Source: Candidatus Woesearchaeota archaeon
GTDB taxonomy: Archaea; Nanobdellota; Nanobdellia; Woesearchaeales; JAHWHD01
Assembly (NCBI GenBank): GCA_019323515.1
Contig: JAHWHG010000015.1
Location: 1 to 64,000, forward strand
Reading direction: 5' to 3'
DNA length: 64,000 bases
The position numbers and the translations under genes are program-made. Shown in pieces: positions 8,926 to 16,288 of the stretch; position 1 is the stretch's first letter, and each line of letters opens with the position of its first letter. Under the pieces are notes generated by a model that ran no database searches, was not told the origin of the DNA, and saw only the letters and a list, made by a program, of their open reading frames with translations.

Positions 8926-9426
8926 GTGTACTTTCTGGTAAAAGCATACATTGGCCTAGGCTCAAATACCGAGAACAAAGAAAAGAATATTCTGCGTGCT
9001 ATTGACATTCTAAGCCAGCGTTTTGATGTGACAAATAAATCAAGCATCTATGAGACTGAACCTGTCGGCACATTAGCAGACGGCGAATGGTTTATGAACT
9101 CAGTCCTCGAGATTGAGACAGAGCTTACAGCACCTGAGCTTCTTGAGAAGCTTATCCAGATAGAGAACCAGTTTGGAAGACAACGTATAATAAAATACGG
9201 AAAGATAAGCCTTGACCTTGACCTGCTTTTCCATGGCGATAAGGTTATTGAACGCTTTGACATACATGTTCCGCACCATAAGATTGCAGACCGCTGCTTT
9301 GTTCTGAAGCCTATGGCAGAGATTGCTCCAGACTTTGTCCATCCAGTGACTCAGCTTACAATGAAACAGATGCTAAAAGATGCTCCAAAGGATAAAGCTG
9401 TTAACAAATGCAGGATTAAACTTTAA
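8926..9426 (+). CDS. folK: HPPK, 6-hydroxymethyl-7,8-dihydropterin pyrophosphokinase
   Basis: The protein has the HPPK hallmarks AYIGLGSNTENK at the start, SSIYETEPVG, MNSVLEIET, the catalytic ISLDLDLLFHGD and VPHHKIADRCFVLKPM. It transfers pyrophosphate from ATP to 6-hydroxymethyl-dihydropterin in folate synthesis. The start is uncertain. The GTG at 8926 sits inside the Shine-Dalgarno-like GAGGGGTG, while family alignment suggests starting at LVKAYIGLGSN, a CTG at 8935 spaced 6 nt from that site. Bacterial-type folate genes are patchy in archaea, so transfer is possible. No other folate gene is nearby. Confidence 0.9.
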   Translation: MYFLVKAYIGLGSNTENKEKNILRAIDILSQRFDVTNKSSIYETEPVGTLADGEWFMNSVLEIETELTAPELLEKLIQIENQFGRQRIIKYGKISLDLDLLFHGDKVIERFDIHVPHHKIADRCFVLKPMAEIAPDFVHPVTQLTMKQMLKDAPKDKAVNKCRIKL

Positions 9427-9464
9427 TTGATAAGTAAAAATTGGATTGAATATCCTAACAAGAA

Positions 9465-9998
9465 TTATTTCTTTTTCTTCAGCTCAGTAAACTTTATCAC
9501 AACACTTGGACTTAGCTTCTTTGAAGCCCTCTCAAGCGCTTTCTTTGCAACTTCGAGGTGTTGCTTGTTTACATAGATAGAAAATATAATCTGGCCAGTC
9601 CTTACAACAGCAGCTGAACCCACTACTTTTCCAAAGCTATGCGCCATACCTGTTGACATCCTGTCAGCTCCTGCTCCAGCTGCTAAAGGATTCTCTCTTA
9701 GTATGTGATGCGGATAAAGCCTTAGCTTAAGATGATAATTTCCTTTGCCTAACACCTTCTCAAGCAGTCTGTTAGAAGTCTGCCTTGCTGACTCAAGACA
9801 ATTATGACGAAGATTAACAGCATCCTTTGAAACAAGATCAGCCCTGAACTCATACTGCTTTGACGGGTCACCCATGTCATACTTCACAATATGCACATTC
9901 GGCCTGTTCTTTACAAAAGACTTCTTCTTGAACTTAGACACCCTGGTACTTCTCCTCTTAGGTTTTCTCCAGGTTATTCCTTTCTTTAATCTTGCCAT
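9465..9998 (-). CDS. rpl10e: Ribosomal protein uL16 (archaeal L10e)
   Basis: This 177-residue protein matches archaeal L10e/L16, the large-subunit protein near the A-site and peptidyl transferase centre. Key stretches are RLYPHHILRENPLAAGAGADR, MAHSFGK and AVVRTGQIIFSI. The N-terminus is basic, with an unusually Lys-rich segment (RVSKFKKKSF). TTTATAAA centred about 28 bp upstream of the ATG implies leaderless transcription. That palindromic TATA could also serve the RNA candidate on the opposite strand. Confidence 0.95.
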   Translation of the reverse strand: MARLKKGITWRKPKRRSTRVSKFKKKSFVKNRPNVHIVKYDMGDPSKQYEFRADLVSKDAVNLRHNCLESARQTSNRLLEKVLGKGNYHLKLRLYPHHILRENPLAAGAGADRMSTGMAHSFGKVVGSAAVVRTGQIIFSIYVNKQHLEVAKKALERASKKLSPSVVIKFTELKKKK

Positions 9999-10066
9999 AT
10001 TCCTTGAAAAATAAACAAGTCATTTATAAAAGTTGTGTTTGCAGACACTAAGTAATAGACAAAAAC

Positions 10067-10185
10067 AAACACAACAATTGGCGCGAAGGAGCTTACCATG
10101 TTCCTATACAGAGTATAGGGTTATGGTAAGTGGAATAGGGTTTTTGCTTTAGCAAAAATCCGTCGCAGCCATTATTGTTGGGTTT
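10067..10185 (+). ncRNA. Structured RNA candidate, three-way junction, family unknown
   Basis: AAACACAACAAT (10067-10078) pairs with ATTGTTGGGTTT (10174-10185) with one mismatch. Inside, TGGC/GCCA and GCG/CGC extend the stem past a bulged A. Hairpin one has CTTACCAT/ATGGTAAG (10092-10099 with 10123-10130) and CCTATAC/GTATAGG (10103-10109 with 10113-10119, loop AGA). Hairpin two is TTTTTGC/GCAAAAA (10141-10158). No convincing open frame was seen. GTTGTGTTT at about 10033-10040 could also pair with the 5' arm. The strand is unsure: one U-G closing pair favours +, while a T-rich tail favours the minus strand. No known family was recognised. Confidence 0.45.
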
Positions 10186-10321
10186 AGGAACTGTAAGTAA
10201 TAATTAAGAAAACCCACTGAAACCATAGAAAAGTTTATAAATGTAAAAATTTAATCCTTTATAAATTATACATAATGATTATTTAATCATTTATTATAAT
10301 AAAAATAAGAGGTGAATACGC

Positions 10322-10888
10322 ATGAACAAAAAAGCAGCTTTGCAGCTTTCTGTTACAGCTATTGTTGTCATGGTAATTGCGTTCGTAGTTCTAGGTCTTG
10401 CACTGACATTCACTAAAGATATCTTCCAGAGAGCACAGGAAAAGCTACCTGGAGCTTTTGACCTTACAGAACTTGAAGCAGAGCCAACAGCAGACAACCC
10501 TGTTACTATGGAAAGCCCGCTTTCTATAAAGAGAGGCACAGAAAAGACAATAGGTGTAGGCGTCTATAACACAGGAGAGAACGAAATCAATGCTAAGATT
10601 GATGTTGTGAGTTGTAAGAAAGGGACAACAATAGTATCAGGCGAAACATTACCGACATTCACATCATTCGCACAGCCAATCTCTGCTTCAGACGCAAAAG
10701 GCTTTGAAGTGATTGTGCAGGAAAACGAACTCTCAGCTGGAACATATGTCTGTATACTTGCAGTGTTTAATGCTGATAAGGATTTAATCGTAGACGATAC
10801 CACAGGCACTATAAAGTACGGAGACGCAGGCATGGCTTCGAGCGATGTCTATGAATCAGAACAGTTCTTCCTGAAAATAACAACTTAA
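10322..10888 (+). CDS. Pilin-like membrane-anchored protein (class III-type signal)
   Basis: The protein has 188 residues. The N-terminus MNKKAALQLSVTAIV followed by a 20-residue hydrophobic stretch (about 10-30) looks like a class III signal: a basic end, then a helix that stays as anchor. The rest is predicted extracytoplasmic, Thr/Ser-rich and beta-rich (IGVGVYNTGENEINAKIDV), like an Ig or cohesin-type fold. It heads a three-gene run in which the last gene has the same N-terminus. Pilin-like surface protein is inferred; no assembly ATPase is nearby. Two TATA-like boxes occur at 10234 and 10257, and GAGGTG precedes the ATG. Confidence 0.6.
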   Translation: MNKKAALQLSVTAIVVMVIAFVVLGLALTFTKDIFQRAQEKLPGAFDLTELEAEPTADNPVTMESPLSIKRGTEKTIGVGVYNTGENEINAKIDVVSCKKGTTIVSGETLPTFTSFAQPISASDAKGFEVIVQENELSAGTYVCILAVFNADKDLIVDDTTGTIKYGDAGMASSDVYESEQFFLKITT

Positions 10889-10898
10889 GGTGATGTAA

Positions 10899-11117
10899 AT
10901 GAAAAGACGCATGACACGTGAACAAGAATTTGATATTATGAAGTTAGTACTTGACAAGTTCCTATGGCTAGGCTTCGCAATAATGGCATTTGGCTTCTAT
11001 AAATGGATTGAGGAAAGTCTTACATCAGGTTTCTACTATGTAGCATTCGGAGTAGCTGTCCTGATAATATTTGTGGTCATACTTGTCCGCGAGTACGAGT
11101 TCATAACAACAAAATAA
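10899..11117 (+). CDS. Small two-helix membrane protein
   Basis: The 72-residue protein has a basic cytoplasmic N-terminus (MKRRMTREQEF) and two hydrophobic helices (about 23-40 and 46-65). GGTGATG just before the ATG is the ribosome site, and only 10 bp separate it from the pilin-like gene upstream, so the two are cotranscribed. The family is unknown. It may be a membrane platform or chaperone for the flanking pilin-like proteins, which is inference from position. Confidence 0.6.
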   Translation: MKRRMTREQEFDIMKLVLDKFLWLGFAIMAFGFYKWIEESLTSGFYYVAFGVAVLIIFVVILVREYEFITTK

Positions 11118-11157
11118 GATTTTTTTTATTTCTTCTTTTAGTTAAATCTATTCAAAA

Positions 11158-11685
11158 ATGAACAAAAAAGCTGCAATTGAACTTTCTGTAAACTTTCTCG
11201 TCATACTTATGCTCACCCTGGTCATATTCGGTTTTTCTATAAAATTCATATTCGACTTGTTCGGAGGAGCAGGCGGCCTTGCTGATAAGAAACAGGCAGA
11301 CCTGGATAAGTTAATTGGAGATGTCCAGTGCGGAACAAAGAAAACCTGCATCACACCTTCATCACAGACAATTAACAGGGGAGACTTTGACATCTTCGGT
11401 CTAAAGATAACACACATATATGATAACCCTTCTGATTACTATATCAAGATTGGCTGCAAGAAAGGCTATGATGAGGACAAGAACGAAATACCTTGCACAT
11501 CCGATAGTTTTGTGTTACTCCCTGAAGACATGACGATTTCTTTACAGAAAAACCAGGAAAAAAGCACAGGTATAGGTATTGAAGTTGCAAAAAACACTCC
11601 TTCTGGCAGATACATATTTGATGTTTCTATTACAAGAGACTCAACAACTACTGAAAGCAAGCAGATATATGTCACAGTGCCCTAA
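11158..11685 (+). CDS. Pilin-like membrane-anchored protein, paralogue
   Basis: The 175-residue protein has the same N-terminal plan as the product at 10322: MNKKAAIELSVNFLV, then a hydrophobic helix to about residue 35. The outside part carries four Cys (CGTKKTC, GCKKGY, PCTSD) that could form disulfides, and ends in an Ig-like strand pattern (SGRYIFDVSITRD). A T-rich stretch lies between this gene and the one upstream, so it may have its own promoter. Pilin-like surface protein is inferred. Confidence 0.6.
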   Translation: MNKKAAIELSVNFLVILMLTLVIFGFSIKFIFDLFGGAGGLADKKQADLDKLIGDVQCGTKKTCITPSSQTINRGDFDIFGLKITHIYDNPSDYYIKIGCKKGYDEDKNEIPCTSDSFVLLPEDMTISLQKNQEKSTGIGIEVAKNTPSGRYIFDVSITRDSTTTESKQIYVTVP

Positions 11686-11746
11686 CTATATATAGCACAT
11701 ATACCAAAGATTTAAATATATGTTTAACTTTAATAATCCCCAAGGG

Positions 11747-11758
11747 GGGCGAGTTATT
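11747..11758. repeat. CCCC/GGGG inverted repeat in the leader of the next gene
   Basis: CCCCAAGGGGGG lies about 50 bp before the ATG at 11808 and about 25 bp after a TTTAAATATA box. It could form a short RNA hairpin or be a protein site. Weak evidence only. Confidence 0.25.
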
Positions 11759-11807
11759 ACACATTACTATCTACTACAGTTTCTAATACTATCTTGTGGG
11801 GTGGAAG

Positions 11808-12029
11808 ATGGAAAATTATTATATAGGCCTTTTCGAGTTTGAGAGAAGGTCACTGGATAAATTTTTGTTAAAAGATTCGACACTTGAAGACTCAGTCCTT
11901 GGGGTTAAGGAGAAAAAACCAAGCATTGCAGATAGTTACCTGAATGAGGATTATATGAGAATCAGAAGCAATATGCAGGCAGTATGCAGTTCTTCTAAAT
12001 GTGATGTGTTGATTCTTAGAGGGAGTTAA
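11808..12029 (+). CDS. Small hypothetical protein
   Basis: The protein has 73 residues from the ATG at 11808. GGGGTGG just upstream is a strong ribosome site, so an in-frame GTG at 11796 is unlikely. The protein is charged, with FEFERRSLDKFLLKD and a CSSSKCD near the end; it has no membrane helix. Not recognised. It sits convergent to bud32, 7 bp from its stop codon. Confidence 0.5.
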   Translation: MENYYIGLFEFERRSLDKFLLKDSTLEDSVLGVKEKKPSIADSYLNEDYMRIRSNMQAVCSSSKCDVLILRGS

Positions 12030-12036
12030 TCCCTTT

Positions 12037-12636
12037 TTATTTTTTTGATTTATTGCGTCCTCTTTTCTCTACCTTATCCAACCTTTTAATCACTTCCCCA
12101 GCTCCTTCATATTCCTTATACCCTTCTAATACAGCTTCAAAGCATTCATCATAGATTTGATAATGTTTGCTCTCTAAAGCCTGTCTAAGCAGATGCAGGT
12201 CACAAGCCTTATCCTCAACTTTAGTAGAAAAAAAACTCAACCCAAAATCAATAAAATATATCTGATCATCAAGAATCATATTCGAAGTAGTCAAATCAGC
12301 ATGTATTATATCATTCTTATGAAGTATAGCCAGCTTCCTGCCAATCTCCTTGCTTAACTCCTTATGATTATTATGCAGGACATCACGCAGCTTCTTACCA
12401 TTTACAAAACTCATCTCAATCTTCATACCTTTATCATCCATAAGATTCAGGCTAGGCCCTGGAAAACCTATTTCTGTTAATTTCTGTATAACTTTAGCCT
12501 CCCTTCTTGTCCTTGACTTTCTTAACTTATCGTCAATCTCCTTTATCCTGTACGCTTTCACAAACCTCTCCTTTCTTACAATATCTCCATCCTTGTATAA
12601 GGTTGCTTCAGCTCCTTGACCTATTATTTCTGGCAT
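12037..12636 (-). CDS. bud32: Bud32/PRPK-type KEOPS kinase
   Basis: This 199-residue minimal kinase has GQGAEATLY, the nucleotide Lys at residue 22, SRTRREAKVI, the catalytic HADLTTSN (113-120; the usual middle residue is Gly) and IDFGLS (129-134). Bud32 is the ATPase/kinase subunit of KEOPS, which makes t6A37 on ANN-decoding tRNAs with Kae1. It stands alone here rather than fused to kae1, which is not in the window. The C-terminus is Lys/Arg-rich. Confidence 0.92.
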   Translation of the reverse strand: MPEIIGQGAEATLYKDGDIVRKERFVKAYRIKEIDDKLRKSRTRREAKVIQKLTEIGFPGPSLNLMDDKGMKIEMSFVNGKKLRDVLHNNHKELSKEIGRKLAILHKNDIIHADLTTSNMILDDQIYFIDFGLSFFSTKVEDKACDLHLLRQALESKHYQIYDECFEAVLEGYKEYEGAGEVIKRLDKVEKRGRNKSKK

Positions 12637-12733
12637 ATGAAAAAGAAGAAAACAGGTGTTTTTAAAGGTTATCCCCTATATGAAATAGCCCAAAACCAAA
12701 ATCTTTTTAAATAAACCAAAATTTCTGAACACA

Positions 12734-13171
12734 ATGGCTAAAAAATCACGTGGATTGAACTCAGCAAAAGCTTTGGTAAAGAGACGTAGGAAAGGTAAAT
12801 GGCATAATAAGGACTATATCAAGAAAGCGCTGAAGCTTAAAGAGAAATCTGATCCACTTGTAGGAGCTTCACAGGCTAAGGGCATTGTTCTTGAAAAGGT
12901 ACAGATTGAAGCTAAACAGCCAAACTCAGCTATGCGTAAATGCTGCAGGGTTCAGCTTATCAAAAACGGTAGACAGATAACTGCATTCATGCCAAAGGAC
13001 GGAGCACAGAAGCTTATTGACGAGCACGACGAAGTAATTGTTGAATGTATCGGCGGCAAGCAGGGAAGGGCAAAAGGCGACATCCCAGGCGTAAGGTGGC
13101 AGGTTATCAAGGTTAATGACCAATCATTACTAGCTCTTCACACTGGTAAACTAGAGAAGGCAAGGAAATAA
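12734..13171 (+). CDS. rps12: Ribosomal protein uS12
   Basis: The 145-residue protein is a clear archaeal S12: KQPNSAMRKCCRVQL with the decoding-loop PNSA, and GRAKGDIPGVRWQVIKVN. uS12 lines the decoding centre. It is followed 2 bp later by rps7, the usual str-operon order, but no elongation factor gene is adjacent. A TTTTTAAATAAACC box about 25-30 bp upstream suggests a nearly leaderless start. Confidence 0.96.
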   Translation: MAKKSRGLNSAKALVKRRRKGKWHNKDYIKKALKLKEKSDPLVGASQAKGIVLEKVQIEAKQPNSAMRKCCRVQLIKNGRQITAFMPKDGAQKLIDEHDEVIVECIGGKQGRAKGDIPGVRWQVIKVNDQSLLALHTGKLEKARK

Positions 13172-13173
13172 AC

Positions 13174-13776
13174 ATGGCAAACAATCTTAAGGCTTTCAAC
13201 AAATGGGAAACTTCTGGCATTGTTGTCACTGATATAGGCATCAAGGATTACATCACAGTAGAACCAAAGATTGTTCCAAAGACAGGAGCACGTTATGTTG
13301 GAAACCGTTTCCATAAATCCAAGGCATTTATTGTTGAAAGATTGATTAATAAGTTAATGACAACAGGCCACAAGAGCAAGGGCCATTTCAAGACATCTTA
13401 TCATATTACTGGCAAGGCACAGACAGCCTATAAAATTGTAAAAAAGACATTCGAGATAATCGAACAAAAGACTAAACAAAACCCTGTAAAGGTATTTGTT
13501 GAAGCACTTGTGAACGCAGCTCCAAGGGAAGAGATTGTAACTATCGAGTACGGCGGTGCGCGTTACCCAAAGGCAGTTGAATGCGCTCCTCAGAGAAGGG
13601 TTGACATTGTTCTACGTCTGATGACACAGGGCTCTTACCATAAGGCATTTAATTCTAAGAAATCAATCGAAGACTGCCTTGCTGACGAGATAATAAATGC
13701 ATGGAAGATGAGCAACAATTCTGTAGCTATTGCAAAGAAGCTTGAAGTTGAGAGACAGGCTGACGCTTCTAGGTAA
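13174..13776 (+). CDS. rps7: Ribosomal protein uS7
   Basis: The 200-residue protein is archaeal S7: NPVKVFVEALVNAAPREE, YGGARYPKAVECAPQRRVDIVLRL, and the C-terminal KKLEVERQADASR. uS7 nucleates the 30S head and binds 16S rRNA. The start is an ATG 2 bp after the rps12 stop, so translation is probably coupled. Confidence 0.96.
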   Translation: MANNLKAFNKWETSGIVVTDIGIKDYITVEPKIVPKTGARYVGNRFHKSKAFIVERLINKLMTTGHKSKGHFKTSYHITGKAQTAYKIVKKTFEIIEQKTKQNPVKVFVEALVNAAPREEIVTIEYGGARYPKAVECAPQRRVDIVLRLMTQGSYHKAFNSKKSIEDCLADEIINAWKMSNNSVAIAKKLEVERQADASR

Positions 13777-13852
13777 GTATAATCCAATATCTAAATTCTT
13801 ATAAATTAAAAATCACTAAACCTTTATAAACTACCCTCTCCTTATTTCTCTC

Positions 13853-14536
13853 ATGAAAATATCCTTTATAGAATCAAGGTATGAAGAAAAGTTCATTCTT
13901 CCAGATGAACATATAGAGAAACTACCCAAATCAATTTGCCTGGCTACAACAATACAATACTATGATTCTTTAGAAGCAATAAAACAACAGTTAGAAGAAA
14001 AAGGCATAAATGTAACATTATTCAAAGGCAAACACTCCTCAAATCCAGGCCAGCTTCTTGGCTGTGACATCCTGGAATCAGACGAATCTAAACAAGGTTC
14101 CAATAGAGACTTCGAAGCATTCCTCTACATCGGCGACGGAATGTTTCATCCAAAAGCACTTATGCTAAAGAGTGATAAAGAAGTATTCACATATAACCCT
14201 CTTACAGAATCATTCAACAAGATAACACAAGAGGATATCCAAAAACTAAAACAAAGACAAAAAGCAGCATTAGCAAAATTCTACTCTGCTTCTAACATTG
14301 GAATAATCGTGACAACAAAACCAGGTCAGGAACATCTAAAGAAAGCAATAGTACTCAAAAACAAACTAGAACAAAAACAAAAAAACTGCTTCATCTTCAT
14401 AACAGACACAATTAACCTTAACGAGTTGGAAAACTTTCCATTCATAGAATCCTGGGTTAACACTGCTTGTCCAAGAATCGCTTACGATGACGCTGTATCA
14501 ATGGTGACTCTAGACGATTCTTTGGCCAGCTTCTGA
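13853..14536 (+). CDS. Dph2-like diphthamide-synthesis protein lacking the N-terminal domain
   Basis: The protein has 227 residues, against roughly 330-350 for archaeal Dph2. It carries the second and third domain signatures: GQLLGCD (C71), IGDGMFHPKAL, VTTKPGQEHLKKA, and WVNTACPRIAYDD (C206). In Dph2 three Cys, one from each domain, bind a 4Fe-4S cluster that cleaves SAM to modify elongation factor 2. The first domain and its Cys are absent; C29 is not in the expected setting. Its 3' end overlaps the convergent gene by 80 bp. It may be a reduced family member or work with a partner not in this window. Confidence 0.75.
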   Translation: MKISFIESRYEEKFILPDEHIEKLPKSICLATTIQYYDSLEAIKQQLEEKGINVTLFKGKHSSNPGQLLGCDILESDESKQGSNRDFEAFLYIGDGMFHPKALMLKSDKEVFTYNPLTESFNKITQEDIQKLKQRQKAALAKFYSASNIGIIVTTKPGQEHLKKAIVLKNKLEQKQKNCFIFITDTINLNELENFPFIESWVNTACPRIAYDDAVSMVTLDDSLASF

Positions 14537-15149
14537 CCGGGATTATTGAATATTTATAATTGAATGTCAAAGCATAATCTTTATTATGATGGACAACAGC
14601 GATTTTCTCACCAGGATTATCAATCAAACAGTTTGCAATCGTAAAAGAATCCTCACCATAGAACCTTCTCTGCTGCGTCAAACACCTATCTAAGATATCA
14701 TTATTCCATGGTATTATATGAATATCATTCTGTACATTGTCAAACTTAACAGGCAAGTCAAGTAAACCTACATATTTAACCTTCTCAGGTTCAACAACAT
14801 GATAGATCAACAAAGAATCAGCAAATGTAACAAACAAAGCATCCTTTTCCTTTATTTCAAAAGACCTGATCTTTGAAAGTTTATCAGCAAGACTTTGTTT
14901 CAGATATTCTGCAGCATCAAATTGAAGACCATCAAGAAATAGAGGCACATAAAACCCTCTCTTAAAAAAATTCCATCTCTTTATCCTGTGAAAATCATTC
15001 TTCACCTTCTCTTTATCAAAAAAACCAGCATCCTTAAGATGTCCGTTAACATCATCAAAAACAAGCTTCTCTAATGTTGTAACAGAATCATCCCTTTTCT
15101 CAGGACCAGTGTAAACAGGCTCTCCGCATATATACTTTATATGTACCAT
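14457..15149 (-). CDS. Hypothetical protein, function unknown
   Basis: The protein has 230 residues from the ATG at 15149, next to AGGTG; a GTG two codons upstream is possible. It is soluble with no recognised motif. It has alternating beta strands (YVGLLDLPVKFDN, IHIIPWNND) and a basic end RHRKRFLDKQC. The last 80 bp lie antisense to the end of the Dph2-like gene, an unusually long overlap for this compact window, so its true stop or the neighbour may differ from the ancestral state. Confidence 0.5.
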   Translation of the reverse strand: MVHIKYICGEPVYTGPEKRDDSVTTLEKLVFDDVNGHLKDAGFFDKEKVKNDFHRIKRWNFFKRGFYVPLFLDGLQFDAAEYLKQSLADKLSKIRSFEIKEKDALFVTFADSLLIYHVVEPEKVKYVGLLDLPVKFDNVQNDIHIIPWNNDILDRCLTQQRRFYGEDSFTIANCLIDNPGEKIAVVHHNKDYALTFNYKYSIIPVRSWPKNRLESPLIQRHRKRFLDKQC

Positions 15150-15358
15150 AGACACCTAGAATAATTGCTTAATATAAAATCTTTTCGGAAATATTTCACA
15201 ATAAAAAGCCTTTTTAAATGACCAAAAAACCGAAAAATTCCATTAATTTTTGCCTCTTTTGCTAAAATTCTATTGATTATTATAATAAATATCTTCCACT
15301 ATACTAAATAATATAAAAACAAAACAAGAACAAACAAAACACAAGAGGACTGATTTAA

Positions 15359-16255
15359 ATGACAAAACAACAACCATCATTCCTAGAGTCAATAGGAGAT
15401 GCACTGAACTGGTTAGCTGATGACATCAAGGACGCTTTCAGTGGCAAAGAGACTGAACTAAAGAAACCAGAGTCAGAAGAACCTAAAGGAGGCCGCGTTG
15501 AATACTTGATAGACTACTTCATGTTCGGTATCAAGAAGAATTCAATCTCACAGACATCAATCTATGAGATAGTTCCAGAACTTTACAAGCTTAACAATAG
15601 AAAACTGTACAAGGCGCATGCTCTTGGATGTATACATCTTGACAAGCTTGACATGGCTTATAGTTCACTTGAAAAGATCGCAAGGGCTGATGACAGGAGC
15701 AGGGAGATGCTAGGTTTAGTTGCACATCAGAAACATGACTATAAAACTGCAGTAAAGCAGTTCACAGGTATTGACATGAAAGCAAAGAACGCTTCAAGTG
15801 TAGCTTTCTCATTATCTCTTTGGCACACAGGAGAAAGAGAACCACAAAAACACTACAAGATACTTAAGGACATTGTTGAGGATTCACTTCCAGCCAACAT
15901 CATACTTGGAACTGTCTACTTCAATAAAGGCCTCTACAGGGAAGCTGAGAAATACTTTGCAAAAGCAGTCAAGTTACAGCCAAACTCAATGGAGCAGCGC
16001 TTCAATGTATTAAGATGCCAGTACAAGAATGTCATTGAAAAATGCGAAACTAACCAAAGCAGCAGGAATAACAAAGACCACACAAATGACACAATCGGAG
16101 CATTCTACCTGATAAACCAGTTTTACATAGAGACAGGATGCAAATGGTTACCAAAGGAGACTGAAGAAAAGCTAAGGATCATTGAACTTGACATGCCGCG
16201 ACTTCACATCTCAAACAATGACCTTATCAACGTACTTGACGCTTTGGTTAAGTAA
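15359..16255 (+). CDS. TPR-repeat protein
   Basis: The protein has 298 residues. After a charged N-terminal region (to about residue 50) it is all helical with TPR-like units, clearest at LPANIILGTVYFNKGLYREAEKYFAKAVKLQPNS written over about 178-211 (G-Y-A-Y spacing). There is no signal peptide, so it is likely a cytoplasmic scaffold. GAGG lies 12 nt before the ATG, after an AT-rich 200-bp upstream region that holds no gene. Confidence 0.7.
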   Translation: MTKQQPSFLESIGDALNWLADDIKDAFSGKETELKKPESEEPKGGRVEYLIDYFMFGIKKNSISQTSIYEIVPELYKLNNRKLYKAHALGCIHLDKLDMAYSSLEKIARADDRSREMLGLVAHQKHDYKTAVKQFTGIDMKAKNASSVAFSLSLWHTGEREPQKHYKILKDIVEDSLPANIILGTVYFNKGLYREAEKYFAKAVKLQPNSMEQRFNVLRCQYKNVIEKCETNQSSRNNKDHTNDTIGAFYLINQFYIETGCKWLPKETEEKLRIIELDMPRLHISNNDLINVLDALVK

Positions 16256-16288
16256 ACCTTTAAAAATTCCTTTCTTTTTCTTTAATAT

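Noticed and set aside
8881..8940. Frameshift at the folK start
   Set aside because: The frame is intact; only the start codon choice is unclear.
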